From assembly GCA_020692565.1 (NCBI GenBank), contig JAIMKJ010000006.1, positions 118,204 to 152,805 of the forward strand: 34,602 nt of DNA. Direction: 5' to 3'. A program made the translations under genes and the position numbers. Source of the DNA: Thermomonas sp. (GTDB taxonomy: Bacteria > Pseudomonadota > Gammaproteobacteria > Xanthomonadales > Xanthomonadaceae). Shown here in pieces: positions 8,401 to 16,917 of this stretch. The notes beneath the pieces were generated by a model. That model was given only the letters and a program-made list of their open reading frames with translations, had not been told where the DNA came from and did no database searches. Position 1 is the first letter of the stretch, and each line of letters opens with the position of its first letter.

Positions 8401-9198
8401 CATGCGGATACGGTCGCCGAGCAGCGCGCCGCCGGTGCGGCGACGGGTGGGGTCGACCGACACCACGGCGATGCGCATCTCCGGGAAATTGGCGAGGAAG
8501 CGGTTGAGCAGTTCATCGGTCACCGACGATTTGCCGGCGCCGCCGGTGCCGGTGATGCCGACCACCGGGGTCTTGCCACCGGCCAGTTGCCATTCCTTGC
8601 GCAGGTGCGCCAGTTCGGATTCGTCCAGCGCGCCTTCCTCGATGGCGCTGAGCATGCGTCCGATGGTGATTTCGTCGGAGTCGCCTTCGCTGGCGATATC
8701 GACGCGCTGCGGCTTTTCGACCGGCTGACGCGCGGCGCCGGCGCGGCGCACCACGTCCTCGATCATCGCGACCAGGCCCATGTGCATGCCGTCGTTCGGG
8801 TGATAGATGCGCTCGACGCCGTAGGCCTGGAGCTCGCGGATCTCTTCCGGGGTGATGGTGCCGCCGCCGCCGCCGAAGACTCTGATATGCGAAGCGCCGC
8901 GTTCCTTCAGCATGTCGACCATGTATTTGAAGTATTCGACGTGGCCGCCCTGATAACTCGACAGCGCGATGGCGTCGGCGTCTTCCTGCAGCGCGGCGCG
9001 GACCACGTCCTCGACGCTGCGGTTGTGGCCGAGGTGGATGACTTCGGCGCCCTGCGCCTGGATCAGCCGGCGCATGATGTTGATGGCGGCGTCGTGGCCG
9101 TCGAACAGGCTGGCGGCGGTGACGAACCGCAGCGGCGAGGTTTCGCTCTGTGCCGAAGCGGTGATCTGGTCGAGAGCGGGTGCGGCTGGCGTGCTCAT
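5440..9198 (-). CDS. icmF: Fused isobutyryl-CoA mutase/G-protein chaperone IcmF
   Basis: This 1252-aa adenosylcobalamin-dependent mutase interconverts isobutyryl-CoA and n-butyryl-CoA; family members also act on isovaleryl/pivalyl-CoA. Order of domains: B12-binding domain (about 25-150; DGHDAA near 33 carries the axial histidine), a MeaB-like GTPase (Walker [10 protein letters not shown] about 217-225, base motif [11 protein letters not shown]), a linker, then the large TIM-barrel mutase domain ending [18 protein letters not shown]. Known IcmF proteins are near 1090 residues. The excess is mostly Ala/Pro/Ser-rich stretches encoded by REP-like DNA at about residues 425-471 and 551-589, plus a short one near 1192-1201. 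The ATG at 9198 has a GGAG site 8-11 bases upstream; an ATG at 9231 is rejected because it lies within the apparent -10 box (TAGAAT). The reading frame is unbroken, so the gene is probably functional. Confidence 0.93.
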   Translation of the reverse strand: MSTPAAPALDQITASAQSETSPLRFVTAASLFDGHDAAINIMRRLIQAQGAEVIHLGHNRSVEDVVRAALQEDADAIALSSYQGGHVEYFKYMVDMLKERGASHIRVFGGGGGTITPEEIRELQAYGVERIYHPNDGMHMGLVAMIEDVVRRAGAARQPVEKPQRVDIASEGDSDEITIGRMLSAIEEGALDESELAHLRKEWQLAGGKTPVVGITGTGGAGKSSVTDELLNRFLANFPEMRIAVVSVDPTRRRTGGALLGDRIRMNSLRSKRVFMRSMATRRQHAATNVVLKDCIGFLKSLGYDLVIVETAGIGQSDSEIVDLVDFPMYVMTSDFGAPSQLEKIDMLDYAELVVLNKFDKRGAEDALRDIRKQWKRNRVAFQTPDEDVPVYPTIASQFNDPGISWMFVNLCRLMREKLGVGAAGGFVGGAVAGAVGGVVGGASAPSSSSNITAEQKLAAEAAPTAAPTAAPAKRCDFQPNIDTSLKEPRATVLIPGSRVRYLAEIAEQGRGINRQIETQAEIADRAQSYWQSLHDLGDESLPKSLDLYGVDALVGGASAPSPSSNTTAEQKLAAEAAPTTAAPATAAPAVDRTLLTLRQRYNDAVQSLSSEALKLLREWPLRLKSIVDDVTEYQVRDKTIKVENYRESLSYQKIPKIAAPTYKSWGELLVFLQKENLPGYYPYTGGVYPYRRTGEDPIRMFAGEGTPERTNRRFHYLSVGQPAARLSTAFDSVTLYGEDPAIRPDIYGKIGNSGVNIATLDDMKKLYSGFDLCAPSTSVSMTINGPAPIILAMFMNTAIDQQVEKYLRADQARWDAAHAVIEKLFEGRVRPDYSGELPETNDGLGLGLLGVTGDQVVDAETYAKIKAQTLASVRGTVQADILKEDQAQNTCIFSTEFAMRMMGDIQQYFVDKNVRNFYSVSISGYHIAEAGANPISQLAFTLSNGFTIVEYYLARGMKIDDFAPNLSFFFSNGMDPEYTVIGRVARRIWARAMRERYGASARSQMMKYHIQTSGRSLHAQEIQFNDIRTTLQALYALFDNCNSLHTNAYDEAITTPTEESVRRAVAIQMIINKELGLNFCENPWQGSFIVDKLTDIVEEAVYKEFEAISERGGVLGAMDTMYQRGKIQEESMTYEHKKHDGSLPLIGVNTFLPKDHGGDIVTEIELIRSTEGEKGQQIDNVANYQRLRNPLSVGAASAASSGDGPGLAYLQKTARDRQNVFTALMEAVKTHSLGQISHALYDVGGEYRRNM
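5594..5621 (-). repeat. REP-like element inside icmF (C-terminal copy)
   Basis: On the minus strand, GTAGGAGCGGCTTCAGCCGC plus GAGCTCT reads in frame as [10 protein letters not shown], near residue 1195 of IcmF. A single palindromic unit headed by GTAG. It matches the units at 7461-7538 and 7806-7883. Confidence 0.85.
7461..7538. repeat. REP-like inverted pair (cassette B) inside icmF
   Basis: A 78-bp cassette holds two facing GTAG-type palindromes (7460-7485 and 7511-7538) around a 25-bp spacer. It is flanked at 7431-7460 by degenerate GCAGGAGC repeats. It encodes an in-frame Ala/Ser/Pro-rich stretch between the linker and the mutase domain. It differs from cassette C at 4 of 78 positions by direct comparison. 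Confidence 0.88.
7806..7883. repeat. REP-like inverted pair (cassette C) inside icmF
   Basis: The same 78-bp cassette as 7461-7538 with four mismatches, followed at 7884-7920 by decayed CCCCTCCTAC units. It lies between the GTPase domain and the following linker of IcmF and is read through in frame. Confidence 0.88.
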
Positions 9199-9229
9199 GG
9201 CGCGCTCCGTGCGGAAACTGAGATTGCGC

Positions 9230-9235
9230 ATTCTA
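9230..9235 (-). promoter_or_regulatory. Likely -10 box of icmF
   Basis: TAGAAT on the minus strand, a 5/6 match to the consensus, followed by GCGC. It would start transcription near 9223, about 25 nt before the ATG at 9198. No good -35 box was seen. Confidence 0.5.
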
Positions 9236-9259
9236 GCCTGCGGGCCCTACCGGCCCCAG

Positions 9260-9294
9260 CCGTATGGTCCGGCCGTATGGTCCCGTCATGGTCC
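9260..9294 (+). repeat. Three tandem 12-13-bp units in the icmF/phospholipase divergent region
   Basis: CCGTATGGTCC occurs at 9260-9270 and 9273-9283, and a variant CCGTCATGGTCC at 9283-9294. The array sits just upstream of the icmF -10 box and upstream of the divergent gene, a position suited to a regulator binding site, but no regulator is known. Confidence 0.45.
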
Positions 9295-9366
9295 GCGCGG
9301 GCGGTCTTGCCTTGCCTGTGCGGCGCCCGGGCGGGGATACTCCGCCGGATGGGGAACAACACACCG

Positions 9367-10953
9367 ATGCGTTCGACAGTGACACCTTCAACGACAGGGG
9401 CTGCGCGCTTCTGGCGGATCGCGCGATGGGGGGCGTTTTCGCTGGCGACCCTGATCGGTACCGGCCTGCTGCTGGCCAACCACCTCACGCCTCCGGCGAA
9501 CGGCGCCCCCAGCGCGGCATTGCCGGTGCAGGCCGACGCGACCGAGCTGGATCGCGAGCTGGCACCACTGCTGGCCGAGTATCCCGGCAAGACCGGGGCG
9601 CTGCTGGTGACCGACGGCGTGGAGGCGTTCGCGGCGCGGGCGCTGTCGGCGCAGAAGGCCGGGCGCAGCCTGGATCTGCAGTACTACATCTGGCACGACG
9701 ATCTGACCGGCCGCCTGCTGGGCCGCGAAGCCTGGCGGGCCGCCGAGCGCGGCGTGCGCGTGCGCATGCTGCTGGACGACATGAACGCCCAGGGCATGGA
9801 TTCGAAGCTGCTGTTGCTGGACAGCCATCCGAACATCGAGCTGCGGCTTTACAACCCGTTCCGCAACCGCAGTGGTCCGGCACGGATCATCGAACTGATC
9901 CAGCGCATCTTCAGCGTCAATCACCGCATGCACAACAAGGCGTGGATCGCCGACGGCCGGGTGGCGGTGGTGGGCGGGCGCAACATCGGCGTGGAATATT
10001 TCGGGGCCGGCGACGACGTGAATTTCCGCGACCTGGACGTGGTGCTGTTCGGGCCGGCCGTGGCCGAGACCAGCGCCATGTTCGACCGCTACTGGAACAG
10101 CGAAGCGGCGGTACCGCTGAAGGGGCTGGCGCGCGCGCCGGTTGGCGCCTTCGACGAACTCGCCGAAGCGATCGAAACCGAAGCCGCCAGCCCGGAAGCG
10201 CGGCGCTATCTGCAACGGGTCGAGTCTTCGCCGCGGGTGCAGGATTACGCCGGCAAGCGGCTGGAACCGTTCTGGAGCGACCGCATCCATCTGGTCGCGG
10301 ATCCGCCGCTGAAATGGGAAGACGACAACCGCGACGAGTGGCTGGTGCATGCCATCGCCGAAGACCTGTCCACCGCGAAGCGCAAGGCGCTGCTGATCTC
10401 GCCGTATTTCGTGCCCGGCACCGAGGTGACTGAAAGTATGATCGCGATGGCCGGCAAGGGCGTGACGGTGGGCATCGTCACCAATTCGCTGGCGGCGAAC
10501 GATGTCGCCGCGGTCTACGGCGCGTACCGGCCGTATCGCGATGCGTTGATCGGCGGCGGCGTCCATGTGTACGAACTGCGCGCCCAGGGGCACCCCAGCA
10601 GCAGTCTGTTCGGCAGCAGCGGCGCCAGCCTGCACACCAAGGCCTACAGCGTGGACGATACGCGCGGCTTCATCGGCTCGTTCAATCTCGATGCGCGCTC
10701 GGCCTATCTCAACACCGAGATGGGCGTGATGTTCGACGACGCGGCGCTGGCGAAAGCGGTGCGCGACGAATATCTGCGCCTGGCCGCGCCGGACCTGAGC
10801 TACTGGATGCATCTGGACGCACGCGGCAAGCCGCGCTGGCTGGATCGCATGCCGCAGCCGCCGTCGCTGCATTCGAAAGCGCCCGACACCACCGGCTGGC
10901 AGCGGGTCAGCGCGCACGCGATCGGGTGGCTGCCGCTGGAGTCGCAGCTGTGA
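9367..10953 (+). CDS. Phospholipase D family protein, cardiolipin synthase C-like
   Basis: This 528-aa protein has two HKD motifs of the phospholipase D superfamily: HNKAWIADG and HTKAYSVDD, each followed by a conserved GG/GS-x-N (VGGRNIG and GSFNLD). An N-terminal transmembrane segment (about residues 15-35) anchors it in the inner membrane. The closest familiar relatives are ClsC/YmdC-type cardiolipin synthases, which join phosphatidyl groups to make cardiolipin. The ATG at 9367 has GGGGAA ten bases upstream; the in-frame ATG at 9349 is an alternative. The frame remains open far upstream but only opposite icmF. The stop codon overlaps the GTG start of the next gene. Confidence 0.88.
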   Translation: MRSTVTPSTTGAARFWRIARWGAFSLATLIGTGLLLANHLTPPANGAPSAALPVQADATELDRELAPLLAEYPGKTGALLVTDGVEAFAARALSAQKAGRSLDLQYYIWHDDLTGRLLGREAWRAAERGVRVRMLLDDMNAQGMDSKLLLLDSHPNIELRLYNPFRNRSGPARIIELIQRIFSVNHRMHNKAWIADGRVAVVGGRNIGVEYFGAGDDVNFRDLDVVLFGPAVAETSAMFDRYWNSEAAVPLKGLARAPVGAFDELAEAIETEAASPEARRYLQRVESSPRVQDYAGKRLEPFWSDRIHLVADPPLKWEDDNRDEWLVHAIAEDLSTAKRKALLISPYFVPGTEVTESMIAMAGKGVTVGIVTNSLAANDVAAVYGAYRPYRDALIGGGVHVYELRAQGHPSSSLFGSSGASLHTKAYSVDDTRGFIGSFNLDARSAYLNTEMGVMFDDAALAKAVRDEYLRLAAPDLSYWMHLDARGKPRWLDRMPQPPSLHSKAPDTTGWQRVSAHAIGWLPLESQL

Positions 10954-12206
10954 GCGCGTCGCTCGCCGAGTTGCAGACCGCTGCCGAAGCCGGTTCGGTC
11001 GAACACGCGTTCGCGCTGGCGAATGCGCTGGTGGCGGAACAGCGGATGGAAGAGGCGCAGGGCTGGCATCGGCGCGCGGCCGAAGCCGGACATGTCGGCG
11101 CACAGATCGAATACGCGCGGATGCGGCTGTACGGCATCGGCGGCCCGACGGAGCCGCGCGATGCCATCGCCTGGTTCCAGCGCGCCGAGCAGGCCGGGCA
11201 TCCGGCGGCCAGCGATTTCCTGATGCAGATCGCGCTGGGCGGCGTGGCGCTGCCGCGAGATGGCCGCATCAACGAACGCCTGCAGCGCGCGGTGCAGGCG
11301 GACTTTCCGCCGGCGCTGCTGACCGCGGCGGTGCATTTCGGGCGCAAGCCGCATCCCGAGGATCAGGCGCTGTGCATGCAGCTGCTGGAGCGCGCCGCGG
11401 CGCGCGGCGACGCCATCGCCGCGGCGCTGCTGGCAGAACGCCTGGCCCACGGCGAAGGCTGCGAAGCGCAGCCCGATGTGGCCGCCGATCTGTGGACGCA
11501 GATCGAGGCGAACGGTTTCGCGCGTCTGCCCACGTTCACCCTGCCGCCGCTGGGCGCTACCGCGCCGCCGCGGCAACTGGCGCTGGAAGACGCCCTGCTG
11601 CCGCCACCGGCGCGCGCGCTCTGCGAGCGACCGCGGGTTGCGGTGATCGACCGACTGCTGTCCGCCGACGAATGCCGGCTGTTGATCGCCAGCGCGCGCC
11701 CGCACCTGAAGCATTCGAAGACCATCGACCCGGCCACCGGGCAGGCACTGAAGATCGAGATCCGCACCAGCAGCGACACCAGCGTCGATCCGCTGCTGGA
11801 AACCAGTGCGCTGCGCATGGTGCAACTGCGGATGGCGGCCGCGGCCGGCATCGATCTGCCGCATGCCGAACGCCTCACCGTGCTGCGCTATGCGCCCGGC
11901 GAGGAATATCGCCCGCATCGCGACTACGCGCCGCCCGGCGCCATCGAGCGCGACCGGCCGCTGGCCGGCAACCGGTTGCGCACGATCTGCGTGTATCTCA
12001 ACGCGGTGGCGGCCGGCGGCGCGACCGAATTCCCGGTGCCGGGCCTGCGCGTGGACCCGGTCCCGGGGCGCGCGGTGATCTTCGACAACCTGCATCCCGA
12101 CGGTCGCCCCGATCCCGATTCGCTGCACGCCGGCACGCCGGTGGAGGCCGGCGAAAAATGGCTGGCGACGCTGTGGATCCGTCAGGGACGTTATCGTCCC
12201 TGGTAA
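10950..12206 (+). CDS. Sel1-repeat protein with 2OG-Fe(II) dioxygenase (prolyl 4-hydroxylase-like) domain
   Basis: This 418-aa protein has two parts. Residues 1-175 are Sel1/TPR-like alpha-helical repeats (for example AQGWHRRAAEAGHVGAQIEY, LYGIGGPTEPRDAIAWFQRAEQ in part). The C-terminal 200 residues form a P4Hc-type iron/2-oxoglutarate oxygenase: YRPHRDY gives the HxD iron ligands, and SLHAGTPVEAGEKW gives the distal histidine and the lysine that binds 2-oxoglutarate. It probably hydroxylates a protein or small-molecule substrate brought by the repeats. The GTG start at 10950 overlaps the stop of the phospholipase D gene (GTGA), indicating coupled translation. The substrate is unknown. Confidence 0.9.
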   Translation: MSASLAELQTAAEAGSVEHAFALANALVAEQRMEEAQGWHRRAAEAGHVGAQIEYARMRLYGIGGPTEPRDAIAWFQRAEQAGHPAASDFLMQIALGGVALPRDGRINERLQRAVQADFPPALLTAAVHFGRKPHPEDQALCMQLLERAAARGDAIAAALLAERLAHGEGCEAQPDVAADLWTQIEANGFARLPTFTLPPLGATAPPRQLALEDALLPPPARALCERPRVAVIDRLLSADECRLLIASARPHLKHSKTIDPATGQALKIEIRTSSDTSVDPLLETSALRMVQLRMAAAAGIDLPHAERLTVLRYAPGEEYRPHRDYAPPGAIERDRPLAGNRLRTICVYLNAVAAGGATEFPVPGLRVDPVPGRAVIFDNLHPDGRPDPDSLHAGTPVEAGEKWLATLWIRQGRYRPW

Positions 12207-12521
12207 GTCGCGCTTCGGTCGATGGTGCTTGTCGACTCGTCACGGATACGCGCCACCGGCGAACGCACTGTGTCGTGAACAGACGATCGCCCGCTGCGAT
12301 TCCGGCGAGCAACGACCGTCCGCCACATCGGCGCCGAGGGTGCGGGCACACTGCCCGACAGCGCCGGCATGCCCATGCAAAAGCGCTTCGCACGCTCTAC
12401 ACTTGCGCGCCTGCGGCCCGTACCGGTCGTCCCGCCGAGCCTGCGACATCAGACAATTCAAAGGCTTGCAACATACTTCGGCGTATCGGAGACCTCCGAC
12501 GCCCGCGCACTGGAGCTTCCG
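12207..12521. other. Upstream region of the leucine dehydrogenase gene
   Basis: About 315 bp without a convincing gene. At 12398-12403 the hexamer TACACT followed by TGCGCGC resembles a -10 box with a GC-rich discriminator; no clear -35 was seen. The leader would be about 110 nt long. No riboswitch or tRNA was recognised. Confidence 0.4.
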
Positions 12522-13622
12522 ATGATCTTCGAACACATCGAAAACAACGGCCACGAACAGGTCGTGTTCTGTCACAACAAAGACGCCGGGCTGAAAGCCA
12601 TCATCGCCATCCACAACACCGTGCTGGGCCCCGCGCTGGGCGGCCTGCGGATGTGGCCGTACAAGACCGAGCAGGACGCGCTGAACGACGTGCTGCGTCT
12701 GTCGCGCGGCATGACCTACAAGAACGCGGTCGCCGGCCTGAACATCGGCGGCGGCAAGGCCGTGATCATCGGCGATCCGTCGAAGGACAAGTCCGAGGCG
12801 CTGTTCCGCGCGTTCGGCAGGTTCGTCGACACGCTGGGCGGCCGTTACATCACCGCCGAGGACGTCGGCATCGATGTCAACGACATGGAATTCGTGTATC
12901 GCGAAACCGAATACGTCACCGGCGTGCACCAGGTCCACGGCGGTTCGGGCGACCCGTCGCCGTTCACCGCCTACGGCACCCTGCAGGGCCTGATGGCGAC
13001 GCTGAACAAGAAATACGGCGATGAAGAAGTCGGTCGCCACAGCTACGCGGTGCAGGGCCTCGGCCACGTCGGCATGGAATTCGTGAAGCTGCTGAAGGAA
13101 CGCGGCGCGAAGATCTTCGTCACCGACATCAACAAGGAACTGGTCGCGCACGCGGTAAACGAATACGGCGCCGAAGCGGTGTCACCGGACGAGATCTACG
13201 ACGTGCCGGCCGACGTGTACTCGCCGTGCGCGCTGGGCGGCACAGTCAACGAACAGACCCTGCCGCGCCTGAAGGCCAAGATCATCTGCGGCGCGGCCAA
13301 CAACGTGCTGGCGAACAACGCCATCGGCGACGAAGTGCAGAAGCGCGGCATCCTGTATGCGCCGGATTACGCGGTCAACGCCGGCGGCGTGATGAACGTG
13401 TCGCTGGAGATCGACGGCTACAACCGCGAACGCGCGATGCGGATGATGCGCACGATCTATCACAACCTGGCGCGCATCTACGAGATTTCCGACCGCGACG
13501 GCATCCCCACCTATCTGGCCGCCGACCGCCTGGCCGAAGAGCGCATCACCGCGATCGGCAAGCTCAAACTGCCGATGGGCCGCACCGCGCCGCGTTTCCT
13601 CGGGCGCATGCGCGGACATTGA
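12522..13622 (+). CDS. ldh: Leucine dehydrogenase (Glu/Leu/Phe/Val dehydrogenase family)
   Basis: This 366-aa enzyme removes the amino group from leucine, valine or isoleucine, reducing NAD+ and giving branched 2-oxo acids. The length matches leucine dehydrogenases. It has the substrate-binding GPALGGLRMW, catalytic GGGKAVI (lysine near residue 79), the ITAEDVG segment and a Rossmann motif GLGHVG. NAD preference is suggested by an Asp (VTDIN) at the end of beta-2. A GGAG site six bases upstream supports the ATG at 12522. It precedes isovaleryl-CoA dehydrogenase, consistent with leucine breakdown or with making branched acyl-CoA primers for iso-fatty acids. Phenylalanine or valine dehydrogenase is possible but less likely. 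Confidence 0.9.
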   Translation: MIFEHIENNGHEQVVFCHNKDAGLKAIIAIHNTVLGPALGGLRMWPYKTEQDALNDVLRLSRGMTYKNAVAGLNIGGGKAVIIGDPSKDKSEALFRAFGRFVDTLGGRYITAEDVGIDVNDMEFVYRETEYVTGVHQVHGGSGDPSPFTAYGTLQGLMATLNKKYGDEEVGRHSYAVQGLGHVGMEFVKLLKERGAKIFVTDINKELVAHAVNEYGAEAVSPDEIYDVPADVYSPCALGGTVNEQTLPRLKAKIICGAANNVLANNAIGDEVQKRGILYAPDYAVNAGGVMNVSLEIDGYNRERAMRMMRTIYHNLARIYEISDRDGIPTYLAADRLAEERITAIGKLKLPMGRTAPRFLGRMRGH

Positions 13623-13634
13623 TCCCTCTGTGCC

Positions 13635-13698
13635 GTAGAGCGGCCTTCAGGCCGCTGGAAACATCGCAACACCGGCAGCGGGCCGAGGCCCGCTCTAC
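13635..13698. repeat. Facing pair of GTAG-headed REP palindromes
   Basis: Two palindromic units in inverted order: GTAGAGCGGCCTTCAGGCCG (13635 on) and the reverse of GTAGAGCGGGCCTCGGCCCG (ending 13698). The form matches GTAG-type REP/SMAG elements known from Stenotrophomonas and relatives. It lies 12 bp past the ldh stop codon and upstream of the isovaleryl-CoA dehydrogenase gene, so it may terminate or stabilise the ldh transcript. Confidence 0.82.
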
Positions 13699-13734
13699 CG
13701 GATCATTTTCCAGACGAAAGGACTTCCCGTAGAC

Positions 13735-14892
13735 ATGCGCCCGTTCCCGCTTGGTGAAGACATCGATGCTCTCCGCGACGCGGTCCGTCGCTTCGCCGAG
13801 GCCGAGATCGCGCCGCGCGCGGCGCAGATCGACGAGGAGAACGTCTTCCCGCAGGATCTGTGGCCGAAACTCGGCGAGATGGGCCTGCTCGGCCTGACCA
13901 TCGCCGGCGAATACGGCGGCAGCGATATGGGCTATCTCGCCCATCTTGTGGCGATGGAGGAAATTTCGCGCGCGTCCGGTTCGGTCGGCCTGAGTTACGG
14001 CGCGCACTCCAATCTCTGCGTCAGCAATCTCTACGCCAACGCCAACGACGCGCAGCGCCGGAAATATCTGCCGAAGCTGTGCAGCGGCGAGTGGAAGGGC
14101 GCACTGGCGATGAGCGAACCCGGCGCGGGCTCCGACGTGGTCGGTTCGATGCGCTGCACCGCAGAGCTGCGCGGCGATGTCTGGATCGCGAACGGCAACA
14201 AGATGTGGATCACCAACGGCCCTGAAGCCGACGTGCTGGTGGTCTACATGCGCACCGCCGGCAAAGAGGCCGGCAGCCAGTGCATGACCGCCTTCATCGT
14301 CGAAAAGGGCATGAAGGGGTTCAGCACCGCACAGAAGCTCGACAAGCTGGGCATGCGCGGCAGCAACACCTGCGAACTGGTGTTCCAGGACTGCGAAATC
14401 CCGGCCGAAAACGTGCTGGGCGAAGCGCACAAGGGCGTGAAGGTATTGATGAGCGGCCTGAACACCGAGCGTCTGGTGCTGAGCGGCGGCCCGATCGGGC
14501 TGATGCAGGCGGCGATGGACATCGCCCTGCCCTACGTCCGCGAGCGCAAACAGTTCGACGCCGCCATCGGCACCTTCGGCATCATGCAGGCCAAGATCGC
14601 CGACATGTATACCGCCATGCAGTCGTCGCGCGCGTTCGCCTACCAGGTCGCGCGCGATTACGACGGCGGCCACAGGTCGCGCATCGACGCCGCCAGCTGC
14701 CTGCTGCACGCCTCCGACGCCGCGGTGCAGGTGACGCTGGAAGCCATCCAGACCCTCGGCGGCAACGGCTACATCAACGAATATCCGACCGGCCGCCTGC
14801 TACGCGACGCCAAGCTCTACGCCATCGGTGCGGGCACCAACGAAATCCGCCGCATGCTGATCGGCCGCGAGCTGTTCAACGGTCAGAGCTGA
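13735..14892 (+). CDS. ivd: Isovaleryl-CoA dehydrogenase
   Basis: This 385-aa FAD-dependent acyl-CoA dehydrogenase oxidises isovaleryl-CoA to 3-methylcrotonyl-CoA in leucine catabolism and passes electrons to ETF. Seen are the FAD-binding segments [10 protein letters not shown] and WITNG, and the catalytic glutamate in [15 protein letters not shown], which is at the position typical of isovaleryl-CoA dehydrogenases rather than the C-terminal position of other acyl-CoA dehydrogenases. The C-terminal signature [13 protein letters not shown] then [18 protein letters not shown] is present in full. An AAAGGA site lies about 12 bases upstream of the ATG. The other leu/liu genes (carboxylase, HMG-CoA lyase) are not in this window. 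Confidence 0.95.
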   Translation: MRPFPLGEDIDALRDAVRRFAEAEIAPRAAQIDEENVFPQDLWPKLGEMGLLGLTIAGEYGGSDMGYLAHLVAMEEISRASGSVGLSYGAHSNLCVSNLYANANDAQRRKYLPKLCSGEWKGALAMSEPGAGSDVVGSMRCTAELRGDVWIANGNKMWITNGPEADVLVVYMRTAGKEAGSQCMTAFIVEKGMKGFSTAQKLDKLGMRGSNTCELVFQDCEIPAENVLGEAHKGVKVLMSGLNTERLVLSGGPIGLMQAAMDIALPYVRERKQFDAAIGTFGIMQAKIADMYTAMQSSRAFAYQVARDYDGGHRSRIDAASCLLHASDAAVQVTLEAIQTLGGNGYINEYPTGRLLRDAKLYAIGAGTNEIRRMLIGRELFNGQS

Positions 14893-14980
14893 ACCGCGAA
14901 AGGGCCGGCGGAAGCAGCATCGACGGCCGATCGCGCGCACGGGCTTTCCCCACCGCTGCGCAGATCCGCCGTCGAAACGT

Positions 14981-14991
14981 TACATTGCGCG
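14981..14991 (+). promoter_or_regulatory. Likely -10 region of the KAS III-glycosyltransferase operon
   Basis: TACATT followed by GCGCG lies 26 bp upstream of the first ATG of the cluster (15013). The match to the -10 consensus is 4/6 and no -35 box is evident. A similar hexamer-plus-TTGCGCG pattern precedes ldh and the sigma-factor gene. Confidence 0.4.
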
Positions 14992-15012
14992 TTGGCCCGA
15001 GCGCGAACGTTC

Positions 15013-16014
15013 ATGACTCCGAACCACCCCCGACCGCTGCGCATTCTCGGCACCGGTATTTCCACGCCGCAGCGATGGCTGGACAGCGCCGATCTCGATG
15101 CCCGCCTGGGCCTGGCGCCGGGCACGGTGCAGGCGCGCACCGGCGTGGGGCGGCGCGGTCACGAACCCACGCGCAACGCGGCCGAAGTCTCGGCCGAGGC
15201 GGCGCGGGCCGCGCTGCATGCTTCGGGCATCGCCACCGACGATATCGACGCGGTGATCTGCGCCAACGCCAGCGCCGATCAGGCCATGCCCTGCAACGCG
15301 GCGCTGCTGCATCGCGAACTCGGCCTGGCCCGCATCCCCGCGTTCGACGTCAACGCCAGTTGCATCGGCTTCCTGATGGGGCTGGATCTCGTCGCCTCGC
15401 TGCTGCAGAGCGGACGTTATCGGCGCGTACTGCTGACCTCGTGCGATCTCGCCTCGCGCGCGCTGGACCCGCACGACCTCGACACCTTCGGCCTGTTCGG
15501 CGACGGCGCGGCGGCGGCGGTGCTTGAAGCGTCCGACGACAACGCCGGCCCGGCGCTGCTGGCGGCGCGATTCGAAACCTGGTCGGAATCCGCGCACGCC
15601 TGCGAGATTCCCGGCGGCGGCTCGCGGTTCGCGCCGACGCAGTACGACGGCGATTATCGCGACATCAGCACGTTCCGGATGGACGGCAAGCGTCTGTACC
15701 GCGCGGCGGCGGAACAGTTCGACCGCTTCATCGGCGAACTGCTGGACGACGCCGGCATCGCACTGGCCGGTGTCGATCGCGTGGTGCCGCATCAGGCTTC
15801 GCAGCTCGGCATGCAGCACATCTTCAAGCGCATCGGCGTGCCGCGCGACCGGGTCGAGGACATCTTCGCCGCGCACGGCAACCAGGTGTCCGCTTCGCTG
15901 CCGACCGCGCTGCATCATGCGCTGTCGGCAGGACGGCTCGCGCGCGGCGATCACGCGCTGCTGATCGGTACGGCGGCCGGCGTCACCCTCGGCGGCGCGG
16001 TGCTGCGGTTGTGA
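15013..16014 (+). CDS. 3-oxoacyl-ACP synthase III-like condensing enzyme
   Basis: This 333-aa thiolase-fold enzyme has the complete KAS III catalytic triad: C117 in DVNASCIGF, H260 in VPHQAS and N290 in AHGNQVSAS. It should join an acyl-CoA primer to a malonyl-ACP or similar extender by decarboxylative condensation, but head-to-head condensation as in OleA is conceivable. It is the first gene of a six-gene coupled cluster with no fab genes around it, so it is more likely a specialised than a housekeeping FabH. The ATG at 15013 has a short leader with no strong ribosome-binding site; an upstream TTG is possible. Upstream leucine and isovaleryl-CoA enzymes suggest branched primers, as an inference only. 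Confidence 0.88.
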   Translation: MTPNHPRPLRILGTGISTPQRWLDSADLDARLGLAPGTVQARTGVGRRGHEPTRNAAEVSAEAARAALHASGIATDDIDAVICANASADQAMPCNAALLHRELGLARIPAFDVNASCIGFLMGLDLVASLLQSGRYRRVLLTSCDLASRALDPHDLDTFGLFGDGAAAAVLEASDDNAGPALLAARFETWSESAHACEIPGGGSRFAPTQYDGDYRDISTFRMDGKRLYRAAAEQFDRFIGELLDDAGIALAGVDRVVPHQASQLGMQHIFKRIGVPRDRVEDIFAAHGNQVSASLPTALHHALSAGRLARGDHALLIGTAAGVTLGGAVLRL

Positions 16015-16892
16015 AGCCCGCGCGCGCCAGCGTCTTCCCGCGTACGTCGCTGACGATGCTGCGGGTCGGGCATTGCACGCATCCCGAATGCTTCGCGCTG
16101 CGCGGCGGCGCGTGGCGGACGGGCATATTTCCGGCGCTGGTCGGCCTGATCCGTCATCCAAGCGCGGGCGCGATCCTGTTCGATACCGGCTATTCCGAAC
16201 ACTTCGCGCGCGCCACCGCACGCTTCCCCGAACGCCTCTACCGCTGGACCACGCCGGTCACGCTGCCCGACAGCGAATGCCTGCAGACCCAACTCGCGGC
16301 TCACGGCATCGCCATGCACGAAGTACGATACGTCTTCGCGTCGCATCTGCATGCCGACCACATCGCCGGGCTGCGCGACCTGCCGCGCGCGACCATCTGG
16401 TACGGCGACGCTGCGCTGCGCGGCGCGCGCGACGCGAGCCGTTTCGCACGCTTGCGCAAGGCGACATTGCTGGATCTGCTGCCCGACGATTTCGATGCGC
16501 GTCGCTGTGCGGTCGAAGCGCTGCCGCGCGCCGCGCTGCCGCACGGGTGGCGCGAACTGGGCGGCGGTTTCGATCTGCTCGGCGACGGCAGTCTGCGCGC
16601 GGTGCCGCTGCCCGGACACGCGCGCGGGCACTACGGCCTGCTGCTGCGCCATGAGGACGACCGCGAATACCTGCTGGCCGGCGACGCGACCTGGCGCATC
16701 GACGGCCAGGGCAATGCGACGGCATCGGCATGGCCGACGCGCCTGCTCGCGGACGACTGGCATGCGCAGCACGACACGCTGACCCGTTTGCGACGCGTGC
16801 TGCGCGACGGCGACGACAGCTGCTGCATCCTGCCTTCGCACTGCGCCGGCAGCTATGCACGATTGCCCGACGCGATGCGGGGCACGCGATGA
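16011..16892 (+). CDS. Metallo-beta-lactamase-fold hydrolase
   Basis: This 293-aa protein has the dinuclear-zinc motif HLHADH (residues 112-117), a later histidine in LPGHARGH, an aspartate in LAGDATW and a final histidine in LPSHC. This set fits the lactonase/glyoxalase II-like branch of the fold (AHL-lactonase AiiA-type order) but not beta-lactamases proper. It may cleave a lactone or thioester intermediate made by the condensing enzyme, or act in quorum quenching. The GTG start overlaps the previous stop (GTGA); an internal ATG at residue 16 is an alternative. No signal peptide, so it acts in the cytoplasm. The substrate cannot be read from sequence. Confidence 0.87.
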   Translation: MKPARASVFPRTSLTMLRVGHCTHPECFALRGGAWRTGIFPALVGLIRHPSAGAILFDTGYSEHFARATARFPERLYRWTTPVTLPDSECLQTQLAAHGIAMHEVRYVFASHLHADHIAGLRDLPRATIWYGDAALRGARDASRFARLRKATLLDLLPDDFDARRCAVEALPRAALPHGWRELGGGFDLLGDGSLRAVPLPGHARGHYGLLLRHEDDREYLLAGDATWRIDGQGNATASAWPTRLLADDWHAQHDTLTRLRRVLRDGDDSCCILPSHCAGSYARLPDAMRGTR

Positions 16893-16917
16893 TGGCCCGC
16901 AACTTGACGGCCGCCAC

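Noticed and set aside
8251..9366. N-terminal extension of the phospholipase D frame.
   Set aside because: It runs opposite icmF and the divergent promoter; the protein family begins at the transmembrane helix after 9367.
9388..12128. Long minus-strand frames opposite the phospholipase D and oxygenase genes.
   Set aside because: They overlap two well-supported genes and have random Arg/Ala/His-rich composition.
15013..16014. The KAS III gene as the first gene of an ole (olefin) cluster.
   Set aside because: No OleC-like ligase or OleB-like hydrolase is present; instead there are an MBL-fold protein and two glycosyltransferases.
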